Part shown: in pieces, positions 1 through 6,630 of the stretch
Position numbering within the stretch: position 1 is the stretch's first letter
Layout: every line of letters begins with the position of its first letter
Source: Bdellovibrionaceae bacterium UBA3535
Lineage (GTDB): Bacteria; Bdellovibrionota; Bdellovibrionia; Bdellovibrionales; UBA840
DNA: 14,733 bases
Assembly: GCA_002376845.1 (NCBI GenBank)
Contig: DFOS01000027.1
Location: forward strand, 1 to 14,733
Direction of reading: 5' to 3'
Notes under the pieces: generated by a model
The model's database searches: none
Told to the model about the DNA's origin: nothing
The model's input: the letters and a program-made list of their open reading frames with translations, nothing else
Translations under genes and position numbers: made by a program

Positions 1-29
1 GATGCTCTATCCAGTTGAGCTACGTCTGC
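1..29 (-). tRNA. tRNA gene, 5' part only (cut by window edge)
   Basis: Read on the minus strand, the sequence gives a 7-nt acceptor strand GCAGACG, then TA at tRNA positions 8-9, the D-stem GCTC, a D-loop containing AACTGGATA, and the closing GAGC followed by ATC. This is a standard tRNA 5' half. The anticodon arm and 3' half lie outside the window, so the isotype cannot be read. The D-arm pattern is common in tRNA-Arg and some tRNA-Lys genes, and Arg is only a guess. Confidence 0.85.
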
Positions 30-41
30 GCGGCAGATCGC

Positions 42-70
42 AAACTAACTTTTTGTTTCGCTAATGGCAA
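42..70 (-). promoter_or_regulatory. Possible sigma-70 promoter of the tRNA gene
   Basis: On the minus strand TTGCCA (70-65) is followed after 17 nt by TAGTTT (47-42), about 13 nt upstream of the tRNA 5' end. The spacing is right but the -10 is weak. The secreted-protein gene ends only a few bases upstream, so read-through is also possible. Confidence 0.3.
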
Positions 71-76
71 GTGTCC

Positions 77-388
77 TTAGCGATTTTCAACTTCTACAAT
101 ACTATGAATAGGACAACGATCCACCGGCATTCTGCGGCGAAATCGATCATAAACCAAGACGGTGTCTAGTGCACAAACTTGGGAACCAAAGGAATCAAAG
201 CCAATGGCATCAGCCCAACGTAGCTCCGGACATGGCCATGTTTCAACCTTGTAGGAGCGTCTTCCCACCTCCACCACAAAAGAATCAATCATCACCGAAT
301 GGTAATTACGGGCCATATGTTTGTTAAAGCAAGTTCGGGCTTCCGCCCCCATCGCAAACAAAAATAGCGTAAAAACTAGATATTTCAT
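77..388 (-). CDS. Small secreted protein with four cysteines, unknown function
   Basis: I do not recognise a family. The 103-residue product starts with a clear signal peptide: a lysine, a hydrophobic run to about residue 13, and an AEA cleavage motif at 15-17, so it should be exported. The mature part (about 86 residues) has cysteines at 20, 53, 72 and 92, an even number that suggests two disulfide bonds in the periplasm or outside the cell. I chose the ATG at 388 because a GGGGGGAG ribosome binding site lies just before it; a TTG four codons upstream would fall within that binding site. The gene has its own promoter (412-440) and is transcribed away from fur and toward the tRNA gene. Being single, short and without recognisable domains, it is best called a hypothetical secreted protein. 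Confidence 0.7.
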   Translation of the reverse strand: MKYLVFTLFLFAMGAEARTCFNKHMARNYHSVMIDSFVVEVGRRSYKVETWPCPELRWADAIGFDSFGSQVCALDTVLVYDRFRRRMPVDRCPIHSIVEVENR

Positions 389-411
389 TTCTCCCCCCAA
401 TGAATGCTTCC

Positions 412-440
412 ATTATTTGATAGGCACGCTTGATAGTCAA
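412..440 (-). promoter_or_regulatory. Sigma-70-type promoter for the small secreted protein
   Basis: On the minus strand TTGACT (440-435), a 17-nt spacer and AATAAT (417-412) form a good -35/-10 pair. The predicted start is about 15-20 nt upstream of the ATG, leaving room for the GGGGGGAG ribosome binding site. Confidence 0.55.
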
Positions 441-541
441 AAACTGCAAGCCTTTTATGTTGCCAAATGTCAATAAACACATGAAATTACTGATTTTTTC
501 TAAACATCACGAGGCCGACAAGAAAACTCTCGCCTGTTTTT

Positions 542-560
542 ATAATTGAGAACCATTATT
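542..560 (+). promoter_or_regulatory. Fur-box-like operator upstream of fur
   Basis: The 19 bases here match the classical Fur-box consensus (GATAATGATAATCATTATC) at 12 of 19 positions, with a perfect CATTAT in the right half (554-559) and a degenerate left half. The site lies about 40 nt upstream of the Fur-family start codon, which fits autoregulation. It also overlaps a TTGAGA sequence (546-551) that could act as a -35. No binding is shown; this is a consensus match only. Confidence 0.45.
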
Positions 561-566
561 ATTTAG

Positions 567-595
567 TTGCTTTAACCCTAGGCTTCCGATAGATA
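567..595 (+). promoter_or_regulatory. Possible fur promoter giving a leaderless mRNA
   Basis: TTGCTT (567-572), a 17-nt spacer and TAGATA (590-595) form a plausible sigma-70 promoter. Its predicted start falls at or within a few bases of the ATG at 602. There is no Shine-Dalgarno sequence in front of that ATG, which would be consistent with a leaderless transcript. The alternative -35 TTGAGA at 546 lacks a good -10 at normal spacing. Confidence 0.35.
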
Positions 596-601
596 TTTCC
601 C

Positions 602-1105
602 ATGGAATTAGCAAAAACCCCCGAAATCAAAGAGCCAGTTTACCGCTGGGATGAGAAAGCCATAAAACAAATCGTGCGCGATATGGGCTTGAAGGTTACG
701 CAGCAACGCCTGACCATTCTAGAATGCATATTGCGTGGCCGCGATCATATTACTGCACAAGAGCTCTACGAAGCTGTGCAAGCAAAAGATCCCAATCTTG
801 GTTTTGCTACTGTCTATCGTTTTTTAAAGCAACTTACCGAACAGGAGTATGTAAGCGAGGTGCGCATGGGCGGTCTTCCTGCTCGTTATGAGTGGGCGCG
901 CAAAAAATCCCATCATGATCATTTAACCTGTAAGCAATGCGGTAGCATTTGCGAATTTGAAAACCAACAAATCGAGGATTTGCAAGAAGCGATTGCTAAA
1001 AGTTTTGGTTACATTCTCACATCTCACGTGCTGGAACTTTATGGAATCTGTCCTGAATGCCAAAAAGAAGACGGCATCCTGCCGGGCACGAAGAATTTTT
1101 CATGA
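602..1105 (+). CDS. fur: Fur-family metal-responsive transcriptional repressor
   Basis: This 167-residue protein has the normal Fur length and layout. An N-terminal winged helix carries GLKVTQQRLTIL (29-40) and the recognition-helix region GFATVYRFLKQL (67-78). A C-terminal dimerisation domain carries the metal-binding HHDH (104-107). Two CxxC pairs (C110/C113 and C150/C153) would form a structural Cys4 zinc site. The family represses iron-uptake, zinc-uptake or peroxide-response genes when metal-loaded; Fur, Zur and PerR are hard to separate from sequence alone. The Fur-box-like site upstream and iron-sulfur genes nearby favour iron, by inference. No ribosome binding site precedes the ATG. 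Its stop overlaps the next start as ATGA (1102-1105), so translation of the two genes is probably coupled. Confidence 0.9.
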   Translation: MELAKTPEIKEPVYRWDEKAIKQIVRDMGLKVTQQRLTILECILRGRDHITAQELYEAVQAKDPNLGFATVYRFLKQLTEQEYVSEVRMGGLPARYEWARKKSHHDHLTCKQCGSICEFENQQIEDLQEAIAKSFGYILTSHVLELYGICPECQKEDGILPGTKNFS

Positions 1106-2565
1106 ACCTAATCAAAACCGACAAGGCGTTTTTGTGGCCCACTCACCGGCCCGGACCCCAATGGTGGGGTTGGCAAGATTATATTGAACATCAAATAGGT
1201 GAGCCGCTATGGACCATTCACCGCCTGGACAAGGAAACTACTGGTTGCCAAGTTTTTGCAAAAGACAAGGCCAGTGCCGCAGAGGCGGAAAAAGAATTTC
1301 GAAAAAATTTAGTAGAAAAGCAATACGTCTTTATTTCCAAATTTAAAGCTAGCTCCTTTCACTGCGAAGATCCCATTGGCGGAAAAGATGCCCAAACCGA
1401 CTTTGAACTAATTAGCGAAGCAGATGGCCTATATCTTTACAAAGCCTTACCAAAATCAGGCCGTAAACATCAAATCCGTATTCATGCAAAGGCTTGCGGC
1501 ATGCCGCTTTTGGGTGATAAAGACTATGGCATCAAAGATGAGTGGCCCCACTTTTTTTTACACTGCCATAAGATGAAAATTGCTGGACGAGAATATGAAA
1601 GCCCCCTGCCCTATTATTTTCAAAATTTGAAATTATTCTCACAAGCCAAGGTGGTTCAGGCTCTGCAACACATTCATGCACGGCGCTTTTTATTTTCCCC
1701 GGACACCAATGCCTATTGCCTACTTCATAAAGAGGTGGGGGATTTGCGCATAGAAATCTTGGGTGAACAAATCATATATGAAATCTATGAGGAACGAGCC
1801 TGGCATGCAGAACTAATCCGCTCGCTACATCAGGAAATTGAAAATCTTTTTGATCAACAGTTTCCCTATATCATTCAATATATGAATAACCGCGGGCAAG
1901 ACCCACACAAATTAGCAATCGAATACTTTGCCGGGGCCAAACAAGTTTGGAAAATCCAAGAGCACGGTGCTCTATATGAAATGCGTGCCGAGCAAGGAAA
2001 ATCCTATGGCTTATTTTTAGATCAACGAAAAAGAAGGTGGAGCTTTGCGAAAAAAGCAAAGGGCAAAGATGTCTTAAATCTATTTTGCTATACCGGTGGC
2101 TTTAGCGTTCTGGCCGCCAAAATGGGCGCCAAAGCAATTACCAATGTGGACACCTCACAAAATACATTGGACTGGTTAAAACAAAACTTAGAGCTAAATG
2201 ATATCCCGACAGAAAAATGGGAATACTGGTCTAGCGATGCTCGAATATTTATAAGAGGTGCCATTAAAAAGCAACGCAAATACGACCTTATTGTCTGCGA
2301 CCCACCATCTTTTGCACGTTCAAAAAACAAAAGCTTTCAAATAAAAAAAGAGTGGCGACAGCTGATACAGGATTGCCAAAGGCTTTTAAAGCCGGGAGGT
2401 AGCCTTTATTTTTCTATGAACTACGAAGCACTAACTTGGAAAAGCTTTCGTCAGCAGGTCGAGGAGATTGCCCCTGGAGCAGAGTTTCAGCGTTCTTCTT
2501 GGGACTTTGAAGCGCCCACAAAAAATACAAATCTAAAAGCTTTTACTTGGAGTGCTCCGCTTTAA
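1102..2565 (+). CDS. Fused RluA-type pseudouridine synthase / RlmI-type SAM methyltransferase
   Basis: This is one 487-residue chain with two RNA-modification modules. Residues 1 to about 185 are an RluA-family catalytic domain: HRLDKETTG (40-48) with the catalytic aspartate at 43, and the GRKHQIRIHA segment near 121-130. There is no N-terminal S4 domain. Residues about 195-305 resemble the central domain of RlmI (a NAYCLLHKEVGDL-like strand and GLFLDQR at 303-309). Residues about 310-487 are a class I methyltransferase with the SAM loop NLFCYTGGFS (326-335) and the CDPPSF motif (399-404) typical of RlmI/RlmK-type rRNA methyltransferases. The PUA domain of RlmI is absent, as if the synthase replaced it. 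The start at 1102 fits the ATGA overlap with fur; an in-frame ATG at 1057 lies inside fur and is less likely. The likely substrate is 23S rRNA, but the target bases are unknown. Confidence 0.85.
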   Translation: MNLIKTDKAFLWPTHRPGPQWWGWQDYIEHQIGEPLWTIHRLDKETTGCQVFAKDKASAAEAEKEFRKNLVEKQYVFISKFKASSFHCEDPIGGKDAQTDFELISEADGLYLYKALPKSGRKHQIRIHAKACGMPLLGDKDYGIKDEWPHFFLHCHKMKIAGREYESPLPYYFQNLKLFSQAKVVQALQHIHARRFLFSPDTNAYCLLHKEVGDLRIEILGEQIIYEIYEERAWHAELIRSLHQEIENLFDQQFPYIIQYMNNRGQDPHKLAIEYFAGAKQVWKIQEHGALYEMRAEQGKSYGLFLDQRKRRWSFAKKAKGKDVLNLFCYTGGFSVLAAKMGAKAITNVDTSQNTLDWLKQNLELNDIPTEKWEYWSSDARIFIRGAIKKQRKYDLIVCDPPSFARSKNKSFQIKKEWRQLIQDCQRLLKPGGSLYFSMNYEALTWKSFRQQVEEIAPGAEFQRSSWDFEAPTKNTNLKAFTWSAPL

Positions 2566-2914
2566 CGACCGTGTGGATATTTCCACGCACATTAAAATCG
2601 GCTACCACTTCAATATAATGCGGATCCAAAAGTTTTACCAGATCATCTAGAATACGGTTGGTAACATCTTCATGAAAAACCGAATCATCGCGAAATTTGT
2701 TGATATACAACTTCAATGACTTCAGTTCGACACAATATTGATCCGGTACATACTTAATAAAAATGGTGGCAAAGTCAGGAAAGCCCGAGCGCGGACAAAG
2801 ACAAGTAAACTCCGGGCAAGTAAATTCAATTTCATACTTTCGGTCTTTGGTGCGATTTTCAAACGCTTCCAACTCTGCATTTTCAATGGCTATGCTGCCG
2901 TATTTTTTATCCAT
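2543..2914 (-). CDS. queF: NADPH-dependent 7-cyano-7-deazaguanine reductase
   Basis: QueF reduces preQ0 to preQ1 in the cytoplasm, a step in making queuosine for the wobble position of GUN-anticodon tRNAs. The 123-residue length fits the short single-domain QueF type. Motifs are clear: CLCPRSGFPDF (38-48) with the active-site cysteine at 40 and catalytic aspartate at 47, the QueF signature ELKSLKLY (63-70), and FHEDV near 80. The gene lies downstream of the GHMP kinase and overlaps it by 8 nt, so they form one transcript. Its 3' end overlaps the convergent synthase/methyltransferase gene by 23 nt. No other queuosine genes are in the window. Confidence 0.95.
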   Translation of the reverse strand: MDKKYGSIAIENAELEAFENRTKDRKYEIEFTCPEFTCLCPRSGFPDFATIFIKYVPDQYCVELKSLKLYINKFRDDSVFHEDVTNRILDDLVKLLDPHYIEVVADFNVRGNIHTVVKAEHSK

Positions 2915-3881
2915 TAGTATCTCCTAATATTTTTGAGCCCTCATAGCAAATCTCTATAGGCAATCTCTGCATAGGTGACAATGCCTTTTCCAAATCCTTT
3001 TGCAATTCCGCCTTGCATAGGAATAGCATATAGCCGCCTCCACCAGCTCCCAGTAGTTTTCCGCCGTAGGCACCTGCGGCCATCGCCCGCTTGTAAGCCT
3101 CGTTGATTTCGGAGTTGGCTATTTCAGGGTTTAATGACTTTTTGATTTGCCAACCGCTATCCAAAATATCACCCAGAACCTGCGTATCTTCACCAGCATG
3201 AATGGCAGCGGCAAAATCTTTGGCTAAATCGCGCATCTTTATGATTTCTGCAATGTTTAAGTTTTTGCGTTCCTTTTCTAAAACTTTTGCACCATCACGT
3301 CGCAAGCCTGTAAAGAACAAACAAAGACTCGATTGAAAGACTTGAGGATCCGGCATCTCTAACTTCTTTACCTCAACGCCGCCTTTAGCTAAAAACCGCA
3401 TGCTATTAAAACCCCCGAAAGCCGCGCAGTACTGATCTTGCTTTCCAATAAAGGCACCTAGTTTTTCAATTTCGATATAGCTTGCTAGCTCAGCCAACAT
3501 ACTAGCATCCCAATGCTTGTGAAACTTTGCTTGCAGCAAATTTAATAGGCCAACCGTAAACGCAGAACTTGAGCCCAAACCAGTACCAGAGGGAATATCC
3601 GATTGAATGCTAAGTTTAAGCCCCGGCAGCGACGCCATTTCGGTGAAGTGTTGAAAGCAAGAGCGAATGATGGGATGCTTAATCTCCGAGACCTTTAGAG
3701 CCACCTCTTCTTTGCTATATTTTAGCCAAAAGTGATGGGAGCTGTCCGCCTCTAAGTGCATATGCATGAATTTATTGATGCAGGCGGAGACGACAAAACC
3801 CTCCTCCTTCTCAAAAAAAGCAGGCAAATCCGAGCGTCCGCCCATGAAGCTAATTCGAAAGGGAGTCAGTGATTCAAGCAT
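2907..3881 (-). CDS. GHMP-family sugar kinase, D-glycero-D-manno-heptose-7-phosphate kinase-like
   Basis: The 324-residue protein is a complete GHMP kinase. It has an N-terminal RISFMGGRSDLP (9-20), the glycine/serine ATP-binding loop PSGTGLGSSSAF (97-108), GKQDQ (146-150) with a likely catalytic aspartate at 149, and a C-terminal GGKLLGAGGGGYML motif. The opening motif and overall form match the heptose kinase HddA, which phosphorylates D-glycero-D-manno-heptose 7-phosphate on the way to GDP-heptose for surface polysaccharide. Related GHMP kinases act on other sugars, so the substrate is inferred. The ATG at 3881 has no clear Shine-Dalgarno sequence; a TAATAT (3895-3890) sits close upstream. 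The adjacency to queF looks like simple co-transcription, with no known pathway link. Confidence 0.8.
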   Translation of the reverse strand: MLESLTPFRISFMGGRSDLPAFFEKEEGFVVSACINKFMHMHLEADSSHHFWLKYSKEEVALKVSEIKHPIIRSCFQHFTEMASLPGLKLSIQSDIPSGTGLGSSSAFTVGLLNLLQAKFHKHWDASMLAELASYIEIEKLGAFIGKQDQYCAAFGGFNSMRFLAKGGVEVKKLEMPDPQVFQSSLCLFFTGLRRDGAKVLEKERKNLNIAEIIKMRDLAKDFAAAIHAGEDTQVLGDILDSGWQIKKSLNPEIANSEINEAYKRAMAAGAYGGKLLGAGGGGYMLFLCKAELQKDLEKALSPMQRLPIEICYEGSKILGDTNG

Positions 3882-3891
3882 GCTTTTCTAT

Positions 3892-3919
3892 ATTACAAAT
3901 GCGCAAAGAACACTAGAAT
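3892..3919 (+). promoter_or_regulatory. Possible promoter of the cysteine desulfurase gene
   Basis: ATTACA (3892-3897), a 16-nt spacer and TAGAAT (3914-3919) give a good -10 with a moderate -35 in the 67-nt divergent gap. The predicted transcript would have a leader of about 23 nt without a Shine-Dalgarno sequence. Confidence 0.4.
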
Positions 3920-3948
3920 AAATCTGGCTTTTGTGTTTGATTTTGCCT

Positions 3949-5088
3949 ATGAAAACGATCTATATGGATTACCACGCCACCACGCCTTGTGATACAAAGG
4001 TTGTGGAGGCTATGCTTCCCTACTTTACCGACGTATACGCCAATTCCTCTGGCTCCCACGCCATGGCTTGGCAGGCAAAGGAGGCCCTGGAGGCCGCCCG
4101 CAAGCGGCAGGCAGATATCTTACGTGCAAAGGCAGAAGAAATTTATTTCACCGCCTCTGCAACAGAGGCAAATAATTGGCTATTTTATTTTCTATCTGAA
4201 AACTATGCTGACAGGGATGCCTACCGCATTATTACTACGCCGATTGAACATAAATCTGTTTTAAAGGCGGCAAAGCATCACGCCAAAAACTGCGAAGTAG
4301 AATTGGTAAAGGTGGATGCCAATGGCATAGTGGATCTGGAGGATTTAAGTAGCAGAATAAAAAAGCCGGGCACACTTTTGGTTTCAATCATGCATGCAAA
4401 TAACGAAATTGGCAGCCTGCAAGATCTCGAAGCCATTGGAAACTTGTGCCGTGATAATCAATGTTTCTTTCATAGTGATGCCGTACAAACTTTTGCAAAA
4501 TACGACATTGATGTCAGTCAAATGCCCATAGACTTTCTCACATGGTCGGCACACAAATTTTACGGTCCTAAAGGCATTGGTGCGCTCTATGCTAGAGATT
4601 CTGTTCAGTTAAAAGCAATGCTGGTTGGCGGCGCCCATGAACAGGGATTTCGCGCCAGCACCTCCAATGTGGCGGCGGCCGTTGGTATGGCCGAAGCAGC
4701 CGATCTTTGTTTTTCGCAAAAACAAGAGGAGCAAAAAAAGATCGCAGCTCTTCGAGATGAATTGCAAAGCGGACTGGAAAGCATATGCCAAGAATACGGC
4801 ATAGAATACAAAATCAATAATGCCTCTGGCCCTCGGCTCCATAACAACTTGAGCCTGTCTTTCGGCAATCGCTCACTTGCAGATATGCAAAGTGAATTGC
4901 GCCCCATATGCTATTCTACGGGCTCTGCCTGTAGCTCTGGTAATGGCGAAATCTCCCACGTACTAAAGGCCATTGGTCTTGAGGAGCACTATGCCCGCAA
5001 TACCATGCGTCTTAGTTTAGGGCGCATGACCACGGCCGAGGAAATCCAGGAGGCCTTGTCTATTTTTCGTGGAGCACTAAGTAAATAG
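3949..5088 (+). CDS. Cysteine desulfurase (NifS/IscS type)
   Basis: This PLP enzyme removes sulfur from L-cysteine as an enzyme-bound persulfide for Fe-S cluster assembly and tRNA thiolation. The start is taken at the ATG giving MKTIYMDYHATT; the longer TTG reading adds six atypical residues. In the 379-residue form I see the PLP lysine at 203 in SAHKFYGPKG, the aspartate at 177 in HSDAVQ, the PLP-stacking histidine at 101 in EHKS, and the catalytic cysteine at 328 in STGSACSSG. The short active-site loop and sequence place it with group I (NifS/IscS) and not SufS. It is followed by an IscA-type carrier, but no IscU, HscA/HscB or ferredoxin gene is adjacent. The start codon lacks a Shine-Dalgarno sequence. 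Confidence 0.9.
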   Translation: MKTIYMDYHATTPCDTKVVEAMLPYFTDVYANSSGSHAMAWQAKEALEAARKRQADILRAKAEEIYFTASATEANNWLFYFLSENYADRDAYRIITTPIEHKSVLKAAKHHAKNCEVELVKVDANGIVDLEDLSSRIKKPGTLLVSIMHANNEIGSLQDLEAIGNLCRDNQCFFHSDAVQTFAKYDIDVSQMPIDFLTWSAHKFYGPKGIGALYARDSVQLKAMLVGGAHEQGFRASTSNVAAAVGMAEAADLCFSQKQEEQKKIAALRDELQSGLESICQEYGIEYKINNASGPRLHNNLSLSFGNRSLADMQSELRPICYSTGSACSSGNGEISHVLKAIGLEEHYARNTMRLSLGRMTTAEEIQEALSIFRGALSK

Positions 5089-5121
5089 CCAAAATCTTTG
5101 CGTTTTTTCGCAGATTCAGAC

Positions 5122-5149
5122 TTGCTTGCCGGCCTTTTTTGCGTATTAT
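5122..5149 (+). promoter_or_regulatory. Promoter for the Fe-S carrier / fabH pair
   Basis: TTGCTT (5122-5127), a 16-nt spacer and TATTAT (5144-5149) make a plausible sigma-70 promoter in the 118-nt gap after the desulfurase. It would give a leader of about 50 nt ending in a strong CCGGAGG ribosome binding site. Confidence 0.45.
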
Positions 5150-5206
5150 TTGCATATTGCTAGAGAAATTTAGTCGTTACTGCTAAAATAAAACCGGAGG
5201 CTAAGT

Positions 5207-5530
5207 ATGATCCATATTAGTGATAGTGCAGCTCAACAAATACAAGGTCTTTTAAAACAAGAAGGCAAAGACAAGTCTTTCTTGCGCGTACAGGTACGCC
5301 CCGGTGGTTGCTCTGGCTTAAGCTATAAGATGGAGTTTCAAGACGAGCAAAAAGAGGGTGATCATATTTTTGAAGACAAAGATGTGAAAATAGCGGTGGA
5401 TGCAAAAAGCTATATGTACATTGCCGGTATGACATTAGATTATTCTGGTGGCCTTAATGGCACGGGCTTTTCTTTTACCAATCCCAATGCTGCAAAAACC
5501 TGCGGCTGCGGCTCCTCTTTTGCTGTTTAA
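5207..5530 (+). CDS. A-type iron-sulfur carrier protein (IscA/ErpA family)
   Basis: The 107-residue protein has the family length and the three invariant cysteines: C35 in GGCSGL and C99/C101 in the C-terminal CGCGSSF. A-type carriers accept Fe-S clusters from the scaffold and pass them to apo-enzymes in the cytoplasm. A strong CCGGAGG ribosome binding site precedes the ATG. It follows the desulfurase gene and is 16 nt upstream of fabH, so it is probably transcribed with fabH from the promoter at 5122-5149. Sequence alone does not separate IscA, ErpA and SufA; with no scaffold gene beside it, ErpA-like housekeeping delivery is a reasonable inference. Confidence 0.92.
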   Translation: MIHISDSAAQQIQGLLKQEGKDKSFLRVQVRPGGCSGLSYKMEFQDEQKEGDHIFEDKDVKIAVDAKSYMYIAGMTLDYSGGLNGTGFSFTNPNAAKTCGCGSSFAV

Positions 5531-5546
5531 TATTTAAGGAGCCCAA

Positions 5547-6554
5547 ATGTACAAAAGCCGCTTACGTTCCACTGGAATCTGTGTACCCAAAAAAGTTGTT
5601 ACCAATCAAGATTTAGAAAAGTTAATGGATACATCTGATGAGTGGATCCAGCAGCGCTCCGGTATCAAAGAGCGACGATGGATTGGCGAGGGAGAGACCA
5701 CCCTTTCCATGGCGGTCGAGGCCTCTAAGCAAGCCATGCAAAATGCAGAGGTGCAAGCCGATGATATCGACGCCATTGTCTTTGGTTGCTTGGTATCGGA
5801 TTATATATTTCCCGGAACCGGCTGCTTGCTGCAGCGAGAGCTTGGCTTTAGTAAAACCGTTCCGGCCCTAGACATTCGCAACCAATGCAGCGGTTTTTTA
5901 TACGGACTCAGTGTAGCCGATGCCTGGATTCGTGCCGGCTTTTATAAGCGCGTACTCTTGGTTGGCTCAGAAATTCACTCCACCAGTCTGGACAAAAGCA
6001 CGCGCGGCCGCGACATAAGCGTCTTGTTTGGCGACGGTGCTGGCGCAGTCATTGTGGAAAGAAGCGATAAGGATGATCAATATATCTTAGGAACTGCCAT
6101 TCATTCTGAAGGCCAGTATGCAGAAAAACTAACTCTTCCTAAACCCTCATCGAATGACTTGGATAAATACGGCGCTCTTATTCGTGGAGAGGATGAGGCG
6201 CGCAACTTTTATCCTTTTATGGACGGAAAATTTGTTTTTAAAAATGCCGTACGCCGCATGCCCGAAGCGCTCAAAGAAGTTTGCGATCAGCACTCCATAG
6301 CGCTTGAAAATATAGACTGCGTAATTCCCCATCAGGCCAACATCCGTATCAACCAAATGATTTTGGAAGGACTCGGAATACCTCTAGAAAAATCTCACCA
6401 TACCATTCATAAGTATGGCAACACGACCATGGCCTCCATTCCTTTAACACTACATGATGCCATTCAGGCAGGAAAAGTAAAAGAAGGGGACACCTTAGCA
6501 CTGATTGCCTTTGGTGCTGGCTTTACTTGGGGCGCAAGCTTAGTCAAATTTTAA
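5547..6554 (+). CDS. fabH: Beta-ketoacyl-ACP synthase III (FabH)
   Basis: FabH condenses acetyl-CoA (or another acyl-CoA) with malonyl-ACP to start type II fatty-acid synthesis. The 335-residue length is typical. The Cys-His-Asn triad is complete: C114 in RNQCSGFLYG, H262 in IPHQANIRI and N292 in KYGNTTMAS. Glycine-rich FGDGAGAV is at 161-168 and the terminal FGAGFTWG loop is present. An AAGGAG ribosome binding site lies a few bases before the ATG. It is not in a fab/acp cluster; the partner here is the Fe-S carrier gene just upstream. A variant KAS III in another pathway is possible, but the motifs are those of the housekeeping enzyme. Confidence 0.93.
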   Translation: MYKSRLRSTGICVPKKVVTNQDLEKLMDTSDEWIQQRSGIKERRWIGEGETTLSMAVEASKQAMQNAEVQADDIDAIVFGCLVSDYIFPGTGCLLQRELGFSKTVPALDIRNQCSGFLYGLSVADAWIRAGFYKRVLLVGSEIHSTSLDKSTRGRDISVLFGDGAGAVIVERSDKDDQYILGTAIHSEGQYAEKLTLPKPSSNDLDKYGALIRGEDEARNFYPFMDGKFVFKNAVRRMPEALKEVCDQHSIALENIDCVIPHQANIRINQMILEGLGIPLEKSHHTIHKYGNTTMASIPLTLHDAIQAGKVKEGDTLALIAFGAGFTWGASLVKF

Positions 6555-6630
6555 TATTCTAGTCCTACGTCCTCTTTAGCTTTGTCTTCTTATGCCCGAG
6601 ATAAGAGACACTTATAAAGGAGGCATAATA

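Noticed and set aside
1057..1101. Longer start (ATG at 1057) for the synthase/methyltransferase gene
   Set aside because: The added 15 residues lie inside fur, are not RluA-like, and the ATGA overlap at 1102 is a standard coupled start.
5094..5119. Hairpin after the desulfurase gene (AATC..TGCG / CGCA..GATT)
   Set aside because: The stem is short and bulged and has no T-run after it; not convincing as a terminator.
6576..6602. Sigma-28 (FliA)-like promoter before the basic protein: TTAG, 15 nt, CCCGAGAT
   Set aside because: The spacing fits but only about 7 of 12 consensus bases match; too weak to annotate.
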